A DNA stretch of 36,248 nucleotides, taken from positions 1-36,248 of the forward strand of contig JBOZRQ010000001.1 of the NCBI GenBank assembly GCA_050789255.1. Reading direction: 5' to 3'. Position numbers and translations under genes: made by a program. The stretch's first letter is position 1. Each line of letters begins with the position of its first letter. This document shows positions 1 to 9,435 of the stretch, piece by piece. The notes below the pieces were generated by a model. The model was not told the DNA's origin, made no database searches, and worked only from the letters and a program-made list of their open reading frames with translations. This DNA comes from JBOZRQ01 sp050789255. Its GTDB lineage: Bacteria > Bacillota > Sulfobacillia > Symbiobacteriales > Symbiobacteriaceae.

Positions 1-731
1 GAGCCACGCGGGAAGAGGCGATCTACCAGGGGCTGATGGAGCTGATCGAGCGGGACAGTGTGGCGATCTGGTGGTACAACCGGATTCGGCGTCCCGCTGT
101 TGACCTCGCCAGCTTTGGCGACACCTACATCGACCGGCTGGCCCAGCGCTACCGGGAAATGGGCCGGGAGGTATGGGTGTTAGACCTGACGGCGGACCTG
201 GGGGTGCCGGCCTTCGCTGCGGTCAGCCGCCGGGTCGGCGTTCAGCCTGAGGGCATCATGGTTGGGTTCGGCGCCCACCTCGATGCCAAGGTGGCGGCCA
301 TTCGCGCCCTGACCGAGCTGAACCAGTTCCTGCCGACCGTCTCTGCACTGGTGGATGGCAAGGCCGAGGATTCGGATTCGGACCTGGTGCACTGGTGGCG
401 GACGGCCACGCTGGAGAACCAGCCGTACCTGGTGCCGCTGGAGGGGCTGGCCCGCAGGGCCAGCGACTTCCCGCAGGTTCACCATGAGGACGTAGCGGAC
501 GACATCCGCTTCGTGCAGCGCATCCTCGAAGCAAAGGGCATGGAGTTGCTGGTGCTCGACCAGACCCGGCCTGACATCGGCCTGCCCGTCGTGAAGGTGG
601 TGGTGCCCGGGCTGCGCCACTTCTGGGCGCGGTTCGGGCCTGGCCGGCTCTACGATGTGCCGGTCCAACTTGGCTGGCTCAGTAGCCCGACGCCCGAGTC
701 CGACCTCAACCCGATTCCACTCTTCGTCTGA
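1..731 (+). CDS. YcaO-domain cyclodehydratase, C-terminal part (TOMM biosynthesis)
   Basis: The reading frame is open from the first bases of the window, so the 5' part of the gene is missing. The visible part is about 242 codons. Near its start it carries the YcaO signature ELIERD followed by an aromatic WW pair. In this family the glutamate-rich block binds ATP-Mg, which is used to activate peptide amide bonds during azoline formation on Cys, Ser or Thr. The protein ends NPIPLFV, a proline-containing tail; the C-terminal end of TOMM YcaO proteins is typically proline-rich and contributes to catalysis. The SagB dehydrogenase gene starts 13 bp downstream, which supports a TOMM role over the ribosomal-methylthiolation type of YcaO. 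An ATG at 36 is internal to the domain and is not the real start. Confidence 0.85.
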   Translation, partial: ATREEAIYQGLMELIERDSVAIWWYNRIRRPAVDLASFGDTYIDRLAQRYREMGREVWVLDLTADLGVPAFAAVSRRVGVQPEGIMVGFGAHLDAKVAAIRALTELNQFLPTVSALVDGKAEDSDSDLVHWWRTATLENQPYLVPLEGLARRASDFPQVHHEDVADDIRFVQRILEAKGMELLVLDQTRPDIGLPVVKVVVPGLRHFWARFGPGRLYDVPVQLGWLSSPTPESDLNPIPLFV

Positions 732-744
732 CGGGGGAACGACG

Positions 745-2031
745 ATGGCAACACCTTATGTACTCAAGTTCAGGGGTTCGGTGCCACGGATCGCCGAAGC
801 CCCCGAAAGCCTGATGCGCCACCTGGCCGCCGGAGATGCCACGGAGCAGGAGATCCACGATGAGGCCCTGGAAGCGGGCGGCGCCGGCGGTCTGGCCCTG
901 GTGATGTTCTTTCTCCAGCACTTCCGCCAGCGTGGCTGGCTGACCTACTCGCTGCCCGGAGTGGCCACTTGGTTTCCGATGACGACCGACGCGGCGCCAC
1001 CGGAGCCCGTACAGGCAGGGCGCCTACACAGGCTCTCCCGGTTCGCCTTGATGCGCAGCGAGGGCGCCCTGATGGTCCTGGAGTCGCCGCTGGCGCCGGC
1101 CCGGGTGGTGCTGCACTCGCCCGAGGCTGTCGCCCAGGTGGCGCAGCTGTCCCAGCCCGCACCGCCGACGGCAGACCCGGCCCTGCTGGGGCTGCTCGCC
1201 GCTGCGGGCGCCCTCTGTGAGGGGGACGAGGAGCCGGCGCTCGCCATGTGGGAGTTCCATGACCTGCTCTTCCACGCCCGCAGCCGGCTGGGCCGCCATA
1301 ACGACCCGGCTGGGGCCACCTACCCATTTGAGCGCAGCATCGATCCGCTCCCGGCTTTGAAGCCAGGCGCGACCGGCGAGGTGGTGGAACTGCCCAGGGC
1401 CGATCTGGGCGCCCTGATGGCCACGGACCGGACGCTCACCGATGTGCTGGAGAGCCGGCGCTCGATCCGCAGGCTCGGCGATGAGCCCATCTCGGTGCGG
1501 GAGCTGGGCGAGTTCCTGTACCGGACCGCCCGGGCCAGGAGCTACCGCCCCGCCACGGAGACGGCGCCCTACGAGACGGCCGGGCGCCCCTTCCCGGGCG
1601 GCGGCGGGTGCTATGAGCTCGAGCTGTACCTGACTGTGAGCCACTGCGAGGGGCTGGAGCGGGGCATCTACCACTACGACCCCAAGGGGCACAGGCTGAC
1701 CAGGGTGGCCGGGCCGAGCCCGGATATGGAGACGCTGCTCTCAGATGCCCACAACGCCACCGCCCGGCAGGGCGAGCCCCAGGTGCTGATCACCTATGCG
1801 GCCAGGTTCGGGCGCGTCTCCTGGAAGTACCGGGCGATGGCTTACGCCGTGATCCTCAAGGATGTGGGCGTGCTCTACCAGACGATGTACCTGGTGGCGG
1901 AGGCGATGAACCTGGCGCCCTGCGCCCTGGGAGTCGGCAACTCGGACCGGTTCGCCCGGGCGATCGGGTCGAACTACTACGAGGAGAGCTCCGTGGGAGA
2001 ATTCCTGCTCGGGAGCCGACCGCCTGCATAG
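745..2031 (+). CDS. sagB: SagB-type azoline dehydrogenase (nitroreductase fold, FMN)
   Basis: The product is 428 residues. The C-terminal half, from about residue 215, is a nitroreductase-like FMN domain that opens with an ESRRSIRRLGDEPIS block, typical of SagB/McbC oxidases that turn thiazolines and oxazolines into thiazoles and oxazoles. A WKYRAMAY motif places a Lys-Tyr pair at 361-362; in McbC the equivalent Lys-Tyr pair is required for dehydrogenation. The N-terminal ~170 residues resemble the extra domain found in longer SagB proteins. The ATG at 745 follows a purine-rich GGGGGAACG stretch; an upstream in-frame ATG at 655 lies inside the YcaO gene and is unlikely. The gene is tightly linked to the YcaO gene, so the pair probably forms part of a TOMM synthetase whose leader-binding and precursor genes lie upstream of the window. 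Confidence 0.85.
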   Translation: MATPYVLKFRGSVPRIAEAPESLMRHLAAGDATEQEIHDEALEAGGAGGLALVMFFLQHFRQRGWLTYSLPGVATWFPMTTDAAPPEPVQAGRLHRLSRFALMRSEGALMVLESPLAPARVVLHSPEAVAQVAQLSQPAPPTADPALLGLLAAAGALCEGDEEPALAMWEFHDLLFHARSRLGRHNDPAGATYPFERSIDPLPALKPGATGEVVELPRADLGALMATDRTLTDVLESRRSIRRLGDEPISVRELGEFLYRTARARSYRPATETAPYETAGRPFPGGGGCYELELYLTVSHCEGLERGIYHYDPKGHRLTRVAGPSPDMETLLSDAHNATARQGEPQVLITYAARFGRVSWKYRAMAYAVILKDVGVLYQTMYLVAEAMNLAPCALGVGNSDRFARAIGSNYYEESSVGEFLLGSRPPA

Positions 2032-2032
2032 A

Positions 2033-2051
2033 CTCCTCCGAGGAGGAGGAG
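2033..2051 (+). promoter_or_regulatory. Self-complementary ribosome-binding site between sagB and sod
   Basis: CTCCTCC at 2033-2039 can pair with GGAGGAG at 2045-2051, which is the ribosome-binding site of the superoxide dismutase gene (ATG at 2056). The hairpin starts two bases after the sagB stop codon. A ribosome finishing sagB would keep it open, so translation of the two genes may be coupled. The pairing is visible in the sequence; the coupling is inferred. Confidence 0.4.
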
Positions 2052-2055
2052 AGGA

Positions 2056-3009
<954 letters not shown>

Positions 3010-3076
3010 GGCGAGCAGGAGAGTTTCAAAATGTGGTGAAGTAATGCCTTCATTCAAACAATGGAGGCGACAGGCC

Positions 3077-4699
3077 ATGCCAGAGCCCTACCGCTCGCCG
3101 TACCCATCCATCGCCGAGCTCATCCGGCATAAGGCTGCATTGGCCCCTTCGGCGACGTATCTGGTCGCGTACGACGCCGAAGGGGTTCGGCGCGCCTATC
3201 CATACGCTGACTTTGCCGGCCGGGTCTGCCAGGCGGCCGGTTTTCTGACGGAGATGGGGGTCCGGTGTGGTGACCGCGTCGCAACGATCCTCCACAACCA
3301 CCATGAGGCGGGCTTCTTGATGTACGGGGCGTGGCACCTCGGGGCCGCCCTGGTGCCGATCAACGTCGAGGAGAGCCCGGCTCGCAAGCGCTTCATCCTT
3401 CATGATGCCAAGGCGGTCCTGCTCTTCACGCTCCCCGAGTTCGCCGCCGACGTACTGGACCACCGCGGGGAGCTCCCGCACCTGCGGGAGGTCCTGACGG
3501 TACAGGCCGATTTCGATTTCGGCGAGGAGGAGGCCCCGCCTGGCGGCGATCTGGTGGATGAGGCGCTCATCGTCTACACCTCCGGTACCACGGGCAATCC
3601 CAAGGGCGTCGTCCTGACCCAGGACAACCTGCTGGCCGACGCCGATGCCATCTCATCCTGGTTTGACATACAGCCGGGGGAGCGCTGGATGTGCGTGCTG
3701 CCGGTCCATCACGTCAACGGCATCGTGGTGACCATGCTCAGCCCCCTGTATGCGGGTGGAGGCGTCGTGCTGAACCGGCGGTTCTCGCCGCGTACCTTCT
3801 GGTCCCGTGCGGCGGCGGAGGGGGTAACCGTCAGCAGCCTGGTCCCGACGCTGCTGGAATTCTTGATGGAGGCCGGCGGGGGCCCCGAGCATCCCATGCG
3901 GGGCGTGATCTGCGGGGCGGGACCCCTGGCGGTCGATACGGTCCTCCGCTTTGAGGAGCGCTTCGGCCTGCCCGTCTGGCACGGGTATGGACTCTCTGAG
4001 ACCACCGCCTACGCCTGCATGACCCCGGCCGCCCTACCGGTGCCGGAGCGCCGGCGGTGGTACAGCGAGCACGGCTTTCCCACCATCGGGACGGCGATGC
4101 CTCATCAGGCACTCTCGATCCGGGATGCCCAAGGCTGTCCATTGCCGCCGGGGGTCCGGGGCGAGATCTGCATCCAGGGGTCGACCATCATGCAGGGCTA
4201 CTACCAGCGCGACGATGCGAACCGAGAGGCGTTTGCCTTCCCGGGCTGGTTCCGCTCCGGAGACGAGGGCTTCTGGGTGGACGGCCCCGGCGGACGCCCC
4301 TTCTTCTTCATCACCGGCCGCATCAAGGAGCTGATCATCCGTGGGGGCGTCAACCTCTCCCCGCTGGAAATCGATGCGGTGCTGCAAGGCCATCCGGCGG
4401 TGCGCTTCGCCATGGCCATCCCCTTCGAGAACCGCTATTACGGGGAAGAGGTTGCCGCCTACGTAGTCCCACGGGAGGGAGAGGAGCCCACGGAGCAGTT
4501 GGCCGAGTCGGTGCGACAGTACTGCGTGGCCCGCCTGCCCTTTCCTATGCAGCCGAAGGCAGTATTGCTAGGCAGTGAGGTGCCCTACACCTCAACGGGC
4601 AAGCCCAAGCGGCTGGAACTGCGCCGCATCTTGGCAGAACGCCTGCTGCCGCTACGGGAGATTCAGTTCCGGGAGGGGGCAGGCCATGACGTTCGATAA
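3077..4699 (+). CDS. AMP-binding acyl-CoA synthetase / ligase
   Basis: The 540-residue product belongs to the ANL adenylate-forming superfamily, which activates a carboxylate as acyl-AMP and transfers it to CoA or another thiol. The P-loop-like motif YTSGTTGNPKG is at residues 167-177. The substrate-pocket region contains WHGYGLSETTAY. The hinge block FRSGDEGFW ... GRIKELIIRGGVNLSPLEID is present, as is the C-terminal catalytic lysine region STGKPKRLELRR. Length and domain order fit acyl-CoA synthetases; there is no carrier domain. The substrate cannot be read from the sequence. The ATG at 3077 is preferred because GGAGG stands 9 bases upstream; an in-frame ATG at 3044 has a poor site. The 3' end overlaps the sigma-54 activator by 14 bp, so the two are almost certainly coexpressed. 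Confidence 0.88.
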   Translation: MPEPYRSPYPSIAELIRHKAALAPSATYLVAYDAEGVRRAYPYADFAGRVCQAAGFLTEMGVRCGDRVATILHNHHEAGFLMYGAWHLGAALVPINVEESPARKRFILHDAKAVLLFTLPEFAADVLDHRGELPHLREVLTVQADFDFGEEEAPPGGDLVDEALIVYTSGTTGNPKGVVLTQDNLLADADAISSWFDIQPGERWMCVLPVHHVNGIVVTMLSPLYAGGGVVLNRRFSPRTFWSRAAAEGVTVSSLVPTLLEFLMEAGGGPEHPMRGVICGAGPLAVDTVLRFEERFGLPVWHGYGLSETTAYACMTPAALPVPERRRWYSEHGFPTIGTAMPHQALSIRDAQGCPLPPGVRGEICIQGSTIMQGYYQRDDANREAFAFPGWFRSGDEGFWVDGPGGRPFFFITGRIKELIIRGGVNLSPLEIDAVLQGHPAVRFAMAIPFENRYYGEEVAAYVVPREGEEPTEQLAESVRQYCVARLPFPMQPKAVLLGSEVPYTSTGKPKRLELRRILAERLLPLREIQFREGAGHDVR

Positions 4700-6110
4700 T
4701 GGGCGGATCGGAGCGCTGGAAGCCGAGGTGCAGACCCTCACGGAGATCCTCGACCACGCCTATGAGTGCATTGTGGTGGTGGACAGGCAGGGGTATATCA
4801 CGCGGCTGAACCGGAGCTATGAAGAGGTGCTAGGCATGGCGGCGGACGCCGCCATTGGCAAGCACGTCACAGAGGTGATCGAGAACACCCGCATGCACAT
4901 CGTTGCCGCCAGCGGGGTTCCCGAGGTCGGCTGGGTCCAGAAGATCAACGGACACGACCGCATCGTGCAGCGGATTCCCCTCTTCCGGGACGGCCAGGTG
5001 GTGGGGGCGGTCGGCAAGTTCATGTTCAAGGACATCGCCGAGCTCAAGGAGCTGACCGGGCGCATCGGACTGCTGGAGTCCAAGGTCGAGCTGTACGAGC
5101 AGGAGCTGAAGTCGATTCGGGGCTCCCGCTACACCTTCAGCCAGATCGTGGGCAGGTCCTCGGCCCTGGCGCAGGCCAAGCAATTGGCGGTGCGCGGCGC
5201 GCAGAGCCACGCTCCCATCCTGCTGCTGGGGGAGAGCGGGACCGGCAAGGAGTTGTTCGCCCACGCCATCCACCAGAGCAGCAGCCGCGCCGCCGCCCCG
5301 TTCGTGCGGGTCAACTGTGCGGCGATCCCGCCTGACCTCCTGGAGGCGGAGCTGTTCGGGTACGCCGACGGCGCCTTCACCGGCGCCCGCAAGGGCGGCA
5401 AGCCCGGCAAGCTGGAGCTGGCGCACCGGGGCACCATCTTCCTCGATGAGATCGGCGACATGCCGCTCGCCATGCAGGCCAAGATCCTCCGGGCCGTGCA
5501 GGAGAAGGAGGTCGAGCGGGTGGGCGGGCTGCACCCGATCCGGGTGGACCTGCGCATCATCGCGGCCACCAACGCCGACCTGGAGCGGCGCGTGGCAGAG
5601 GGGCGCTTCCGGGAGGACCTCTTTTACCGCCTGAACGTGATTGGCATCCGGCTCCCGCCGCTGCGGGAGCGGCATGGCGATGTCCCCCTGCTGGTCGAAC
5701 ACGCCCTTGCCCGCCTGGCCGAAGAGCAGGGCGCCCCGCCGCGGCGGCTTTCCCCGGGACTGATGGAGATCCTGGAGCGCTACCCGTGGCCGGGCAACGT
5801 GCGGGAGTTGGTCAATTTGCTCGAGCGGCTCGTCTACACAGTCGACTCGCCCGAGATTGGGGTGGGGGACCTGCCACCCCTCCTGGCACGGCGGCTGCTG
5901 GGTGAGGCCGGCGGGGGTGCGCAGGAAGGCGCTGCATCGGTCCCGGTGGCAGCGGCGCCCAGCCTGGATGTCAGCGTTGCCGAGGCGGAACGGGCCGCAG
6001 TGCTGCGTGCGTTGGAACGGGCGCGGGGAAGAAAGGCAGAGGCCGCACGGCTGCTGGGCATTCACCGAACGACCCTGTATGATAAACTGAGAAAGTACGG
6101 CCTGGAGTAA
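4686..6110 (+). CDS. PAS-domain sigma-54-dependent transcriptional activator
   Basis: The 474-residue protein has the order PAS (about 20-130), short coiled linker, AAA+ domain (about 150-390) and Fis-type helix-turn-helix (about 430-474). The Walker A box GESGTGKE is at 182-189. GAFTGA, the loop that contacts sigma-54, is intact at 229-234. Walker B reads TIFLDEIGDM. The HTH includes RKAEAARLLGIHRTTLYDKLRKYG. There is no phosphoreceiver domain, so the signal is probably a small molecule or redox cue sensed by the PAS domain. Family members bind upstream enhancer sites and use ATP to open sigma-54 promoters. The start codon lies inside the ligase gene (14-bp overlap), suggesting ligase and regulator serve one pathway. 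A good sigma-54 promoter in this window is at 27227-27243, before the hydroxybutyrate dehydrogenase/Liv operon, but control of it by this protein is a guess. Confidence 0.93.
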   Translation: MTFDNGRIGALEAEVQTLTEILDHAYECIVVVDRQGYITRLNRSYEEVLGMAADAAIGKHVTEVIENTRMHIVAASGVPEVGWVQKINGHDRIVQRIPLFRDGQVVGAVGKFMFKDIAELKELTGRIGLLESKVELYEQELKSIRGSRYTFSQIVGRSSALAQAKQLAVRGAQSHAPILLLGESGTGKELFAHAIHQSSSRAAAPFVRVNCAAIPPDLLEAELFGYADGAFTGARKGGKPGKLELAHRGTIFLDEIGDMPLAMQAKILRAVQEKEVERVGGLHPIRVDLRIIAATNADLERRVAEGRFREDLFYRLNVIGIRLPPLRERHGDVPLLVEHALARLAEEQGAPPRRLSPGLMEILERYPWPGNVRELVNLLERLVYTVDSPEIGVGDLPPLLARRLLGEAGGGAQEGAASVPVAAAPSLDVSVAEAERAAVLRALERARGRKAEAARLLGIHRTTLYDKLRKYGLE

Positions 6111-6135
6111 GTCAGGGCAGCTTGGGGGCGGTTCT

Positions 6136-6576
6136 ATGATGTTTGTGCTGTTGTGTGCCTTCGTTCTATTCGTGGCGGCGTTGTCGGTCCGTGCCCGCAC
6201 ACGCTATCGTCCCGGGCCCCAGGGCCGGCCCGGCGAGTCTCCCCAGGAGGCGCATATGCTCCTGCTGGGTACTTACCGCATCTATTCCTGGCTGTTCTGG
6301 GCAAACCTTGGCGTCAGCGTCCTCGGGCTCATGGGCGGGGAGCAGATTCGGACGAGCCTCTGGTTCGGCATCCCGGCCGTGCTGGTCACGGTGCTGTTCC
6401 TGTGGGTCGTACACGCCCTGTACTGGCGGCTGGGGTACGACTCCCCACGGCGTCTGATCTTCGTGCTGGGTCATCTCTCTGTGTTGTTTGCGCTCTCCGA
6501 GTACTTCATGGCGATCAGCGCAGACATGTTCGCGTACATGGACAAGCACTCCCGGGGACAGGGATTCTCAGTCTGA
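6136..6576 (+). CDS. Small multi-pass membrane protein, unknown function
   Basis: The 146-residue product is hydrophobic. Likely membrane segments lie at about residues 2-18 (MFVLLCAFVLFVAALSV), 51-68 (WLFWANLGVSVLGLMGG), 76-95 (WFGIPAVLVTVLFLWVVHAL) and 105-127 (RLIFVLGHLSVLFALSEYFMA). An Arg/Pro-rich loop follows the first segment. I recognise no family. The gene starts 25 bp after the sigma-54 activator with GGGGGCGG upstream of the ATG, so it is probably the last gene of the 745-6576 transcription unit. A role as sensor partner or transporter subunit cannot be supported from sequence. Confidence 0.7.
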   Translation: MMFVLLCAFVLFVAALSVRARTRYRPGPQGRPGESPQEAHMLLLGTYRIYSWLFWANLGVSVLGLMGGEQIRTSLWFGIPAVLVTVLFLWVVHALYWRLGYDSPRRLIFVLGHLSVLFALSEYFMAISADMFAYMDKHSRGQGFSV

Positions 6577-6590
6577 AGAGCACCGGAATC

Positions 6591-6640
6591 GACCAGGAAG
6601 GGCCAGGAAGGCCCAGGAAGAGCCAGGAAGGGCCAGGAAA
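6591..6640. repeat. Decamer tandem array A (five units of NNCCAGGAAG)
   Basis: Five 10-bp units run in exact phase: gaccaggaag, ggccaggaag, gcccaggaag, agccaggaag, ggccaggaaa. The core CCAGGAA is constant and the first two positions vary. The array begins 15 bp after the membrane-protein stop codon. Because the unit is 10 bp, any frame through it yields a 10-residue peptide repeat of the RKxQEEPGRx type, but there is no convincing gene over it. Confidence 0.9.
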
Positions 6641-6902
6641 GCAAGGGCCGACCTATCAAGCATGGGACAATAAAACACGAATGCCTTGTCAGATGCGAGT
6701 CGTAGGGCTCGCGCCGGCAAGGCATTCGTTCGTTTGGATGAGGTTAGGTTTAGGTACGGTCCGGAGGGAGCGTGCATGGACACGGAGGACTCTGATGAGC
6801 GGTCACCCCGGAACCCCTTGTGCCAGTTGTGCTTTACGACCTGGTCGGACAGGCCACGTTTCCCCTGTCCAGGCGGCACGGCAAATTCGTGGAGTTGCCA
6901 CG
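6641..6902. other. Non-coding spacer between the decamer arrays
   Basis: Apart from the terminator at 6678-6728, this stretch has one small stem (GGACAGG with CCTGTCC, about 6846-6869) and an ATG at 6776 with a good GGAGGGAG site. The frame from that ATG is Cys-rich (CQLC, CPGG) for about 40 codons but then runs through array B and antisense to the ABC gene. I do not call it a gene. Confidence 0.5.
6678..6728 (-). terminator. Intrinsic terminator of the leftward ABC transporter operon
   Basis: CGAATGCCTTG (6678-6688) and CAAGGCATTCG (6718-6728) form a perfect 11-bp stem. A second stem, GCGAG with CTCGC, sits inside the loop. On the minus strand the hairpin is followed by GTGTTTTATTG, a U-rich tail, so it should end transcripts coming from the ABC operon whose last stop codon is at 6977. 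The position between two decamer arrays means array B lies in the 3' untranslated part of that transcript. Confidence 0.75.
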
Positions 6903-6972
6903 CGTCCAGGAAGAGCCAGGAAGAATCAGGAAGAACCAGGAAATGTCAGGAAGAACCAGGAAGGCTCAGGAA
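6903..6972. repeat. Decamer tandem array B (seven units of NNNYCAGGAA)
   Basis: Seven 10-bp units in exact phase: cgtccaggaa, gagccaggaa, gaatcaggaa, gaaccaggaa, atgtcaggaa, gaaccaggaa, ggctcaggaa. The core is YCAGGAA; it is more degenerate than array A but clearly the same family and orientation. It ends four bases before the stop codon of the leftward ABC gene. One unit equals about one helical turn, so each core faces the same side of the DNA. Confidence 0.9.
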
Positions 6973-6976
6973 ATCC

Positions 6977-9433
6977 TTACGCGTCGTGCTGCTTGAGGAT
7001 CTGCGACGGCGACTTGAGCGTCAGCCGGAACACTGGCAGCAGCCCGGAGAGAATGTTGATTGCGTAGATGAGCGCCACGCCCCCGACGATGTACGGCACC
7101 GGGAAGTGGAACAACGTGAACTGCGGCGGCAGCGCCTTCTCGATCTCTTTGATGATCATGGTGGTGATGGCATAGCCGACCATGGAGGTGACGGTGGTCA
7201 GCACCGCAATCTCAAACACAAACATCTTGTGGATGTCCCACCGGGAGGCGCCCAGTGCGCGGTAGACCCCGATGTCGTAGATCCGGGCGAGCAGGCTGGA
7301 GCGGATCATGAAGTAGAGCTGCAGCAACGACAAACCCAGCAGGACGGCGGCAAAGAGAAGCAGGGTGTAGTATCCGCGGCGCACATCGGCCTGGAACTGC
7401 TTTAGGCTCTGCTCATAGGTAGCAATCGCCTTGAACCCCTGGGACTGCAGAGCGCTCACGGTCCCACCGACGTCGTCCGTGTAAGCCAGCACGGGGCGAT
7501 CCTTCCGCGCCCGGGCGAAGTAGGTCTCCTTCAATGCGGCGGCCGTGGTCATGACCACCTCTTCGTTCACGGTGTTCATCTCGGCGTTTGCCGCCGTGTA
7601 GAACCCGACGATCGTGTCCCCCGGCCCCTCAGCGCCATCGTGGACCGGAAGGGCGGCGCCCGGCGTGTAGCCCTTGAGCAGGCGGAACTTCTCGGGGTAG
7701 AGCACCTCGCCGGCCCGCTCCGGCAGACGGCCGCCCTGGACGATCTCCAGGTCCCGCTCCGGCCGCCACGTCCCCAGCCTTGGCGCGGTACGGTTGCGAG
7801 CGGTGCCGTTGACGGCGATCTCGTACAGGTAGGGCTCCGCCATCCAGATCGTGGGCGATTTCAGGTCGCTGATGCCCACCACCCGCAGCGGCTCCTGGTA
7901 CCCAAAGCCCGCGCTGACTAGTGTCAGCCCCACCAGGTCACCGGGCTCTTTCAGCCCTGCCTGCTTGTACGGGGAGTTACCCAGGAGGATCTCCGCCAGC
8001 AGTTTGTCGATCACGACCTCCTGGTCGTTTTGCGGGGGGTGGCCGATCGTCACCGCTTCCGGTGGCAGCAGCTTGCTGCTGGACGGATGCGCCATCAGGG
8101 GCAGGTCGGTCTTGACCTGGTCGAAGGCGTGCAGGCGCAGGGCAAAGGGCACCTGCTCGGGGAGCGGGTTGACCGCCACAACCGACGGTTCCCGCTCCAG
8201 GGCGGCCACATCCTTGGCGTTGGTCGCCACATAGTGCTGGTCTACCGCCTGAAACTCCGCCGGGTTGACGTGATACAGCTTGCCCAGCAGGGCGATGGAG
8301 ACCCCGATCAGCGCAGCCGCCAGGACAAAGCCCAGGGAGAGCAGCTTCTGCATCCTGGGCAGGCTGCGCAGCCGCTTCACCGCCCCTTTGAGGGCTTCCT
8401 TGGTGGAGATGGCTGCCCCCGTGGAGCGTGGCGGCGCAGCCGGCAGGGACATCTTGGCGAAGTCGAACTCGTTCTCCGCAACGTCCGCCTGCTCGAGCCC
8501 CTTGTAGTGCTCGTCGAGGATCTCCAGCCCCGAATCCTCATCCGCGTAGCGGATCTTCAGGGCCGGGTCGCCGTCGACCTTCACGTAGAGCGTGTTATTA
8601 ATCGTGATGAGCGTCACCTTGATCGGCCCGCTCGCCGGCGTCCCTGCCGGCGCGTAGCTGTCCACTTGGACCGGCGACTCGAGCAGCATCTGCCGATCGA
8701 GGTCCCTGAGGTAGATCGTGTTCTGGTGGCGCACCTGAAGCGACTGCTTATCATCATTGATGTAGTCGCGCACCACCACGCCGTCCCGGATCTCGATAAT
8801 CCGGTCGCCATAGAAGTCCGCCAGCTCTCGCTCGTGGGTCACCAGCACGACCAGCTTCTGCCTGGAGATCTTCTTGATGATGTTCATGATCTCCAGGGTG
8901 TTCTTGCTGTCCAGGTTGCCGGTGGGCTCATCGGCGATGATCATCTCCGGGTTCTTGGCGATCGCCCGGGCGATGCCAACCCGCTGCTGCTGGCCGCCGG
9001 AGAGGGTCATCACCTTGCGCTTGCGGAACGCAAACATCCCCACGGCCTCCAGGACGTAGTGGATCGTCTGCCGGATCGCCTCCGGGTCGGTTGTGCCCTG
9101 CATCTTCAGCACCAGCTCGATGTTCTCAAACACGGTGAGGTGCGGCAGCAGGTTGTACTGCTGGAAGATGTAGCCGATCTTGCGGTTGCGGATGGTATCC
9201 AGCCTGCGGGCGTTGCGCTTGGTAATCCGCTCATCGCCGAAGATGATCTCGCCGGAGTCGATGTACTCCAGCCCGCCCAGCACGTTCAGCAGGGTGGTTT
9301 TGCCGCTGCCCGACGGGCCGCACAGAACCACCAGGCCCTTTTCGGGGAAGGAGAGGTTGGTCTCGCTAATCGCCTTGATCTCGTTTTGCTTGCCCTTGTT
9401 GAAGGTCTTGTTGACCTGACGAAGCTGAATCAT
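6977..9433 (-). CDS. MacB-type ABC transporter, ATPase-permease fusion (second subunit)
   Basis: The 818-residue product has an N-terminal ATPase domain (about 1-225) with Walker A GPSGSGKTT, signature LSGGQQQR and Walker B MIIADEPTGNLDS, which place it in the LolD/MacB group. A polar linker of about 130 residues follows. Then come a first membrane segment (LGFVLAAALIGVSIALLGKL), a large extracytoplasmic domain and a C-terminal FtsX-like block of three membrane segments. MacB-type proteins do not move solute through the bilayer; they use ATP to drive extracytoplasmic steps such as peptide, lipoprotein or antibiotic extrusion. The gene begins 2 bp after the end of its partner gene, and the two probably form a heterodimer. 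The substrate is unknown. Export of or immunity to a product of the TOMM genes is possible only by proximity. Confidence 0.88.
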   Translation of the reverse strand: MIQLRQVNKTFNKGKQNEIKAISETNLSFPEKGLVVLCGPSGSGKTTLLNVLGGLEYIDSGEIIFGDERITKRNARRLDTIRNRKIGYIFQQYNLLPHLTVFENIELVLKMQGTTDPEAIRQTIHYVLEAVGMFAFRKRKVMTLSGGQQQRVGIARAIAKNPEMIIADEPTGNLDSKNTLEIMNIIKKISRQKLVVLVTHERELADFYGDRIIEIRDGVVVRDYINDDKQSLQVRHQNTIYLRDLDRQMLLESPVQVDSYAPAGTPASGPIKVTLITINNTLYVKVDGDPALKIRYADEDSGLEILDEHYKGLEQADVAENEFDFAKMSLPAAPPRSTGAAISTKEALKGAVKRLRSLPRMQKLLSLGFVLAAALIGVSIALLGKLYHVNPAEFQAVDQHYVATNAKDVAALEREPSVVAVNPLPEQVPFALRLHAFDQVKTDLPLMAHPSSSKLLPPEAVTIGHPPQNDQEVVIDKLLAEILLGNSPYKQAGLKEPGDLVGLTLVSAGFGYQEPLRVVGISDLKSPTIWMAEPYLYEIAVNGTARNRTAPRLGTWRPERDLEIVQGGRLPERAGEVLYPEKFRLLKGYTPGAALPVHDGAEGPGDTIVGFYTAANAEMNTVNEEVVMTTAAALKETYFARARKDRPVLAYTDDVGGTVSALQSQGFKAIATYEQSLKQFQADVRRGYYTLLLFAAVLLGLSLLQLYFMIRSSLLARIYDIGVYRALGASRWDIHKMFVFEIAVLTTVTSMVGYAITTMIIKEIEKALPPQFTLFHFPVPYIVGGVALIYAINILSGLLPVFRLTLKSPSQILKQHDA

Positions 9434-9435
9434 CC

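Noticed and set aside
655..744. Longer start for the SagB gene at 655
   Set aside because: The added residues overlap the YcaO gene and have no family resemblance; 745 is the better start.
5884..5900. Sigma-54-like TGGCAC-N5-CTGCT
   Set aside because: It lies inside the activator coding sequence, misses the first T of TTGC, and has no gene at the right distance.
6591..6972. CRISPR array
   Set aside because: Units are 10 bp with no spacers; no cas gene is nearby.
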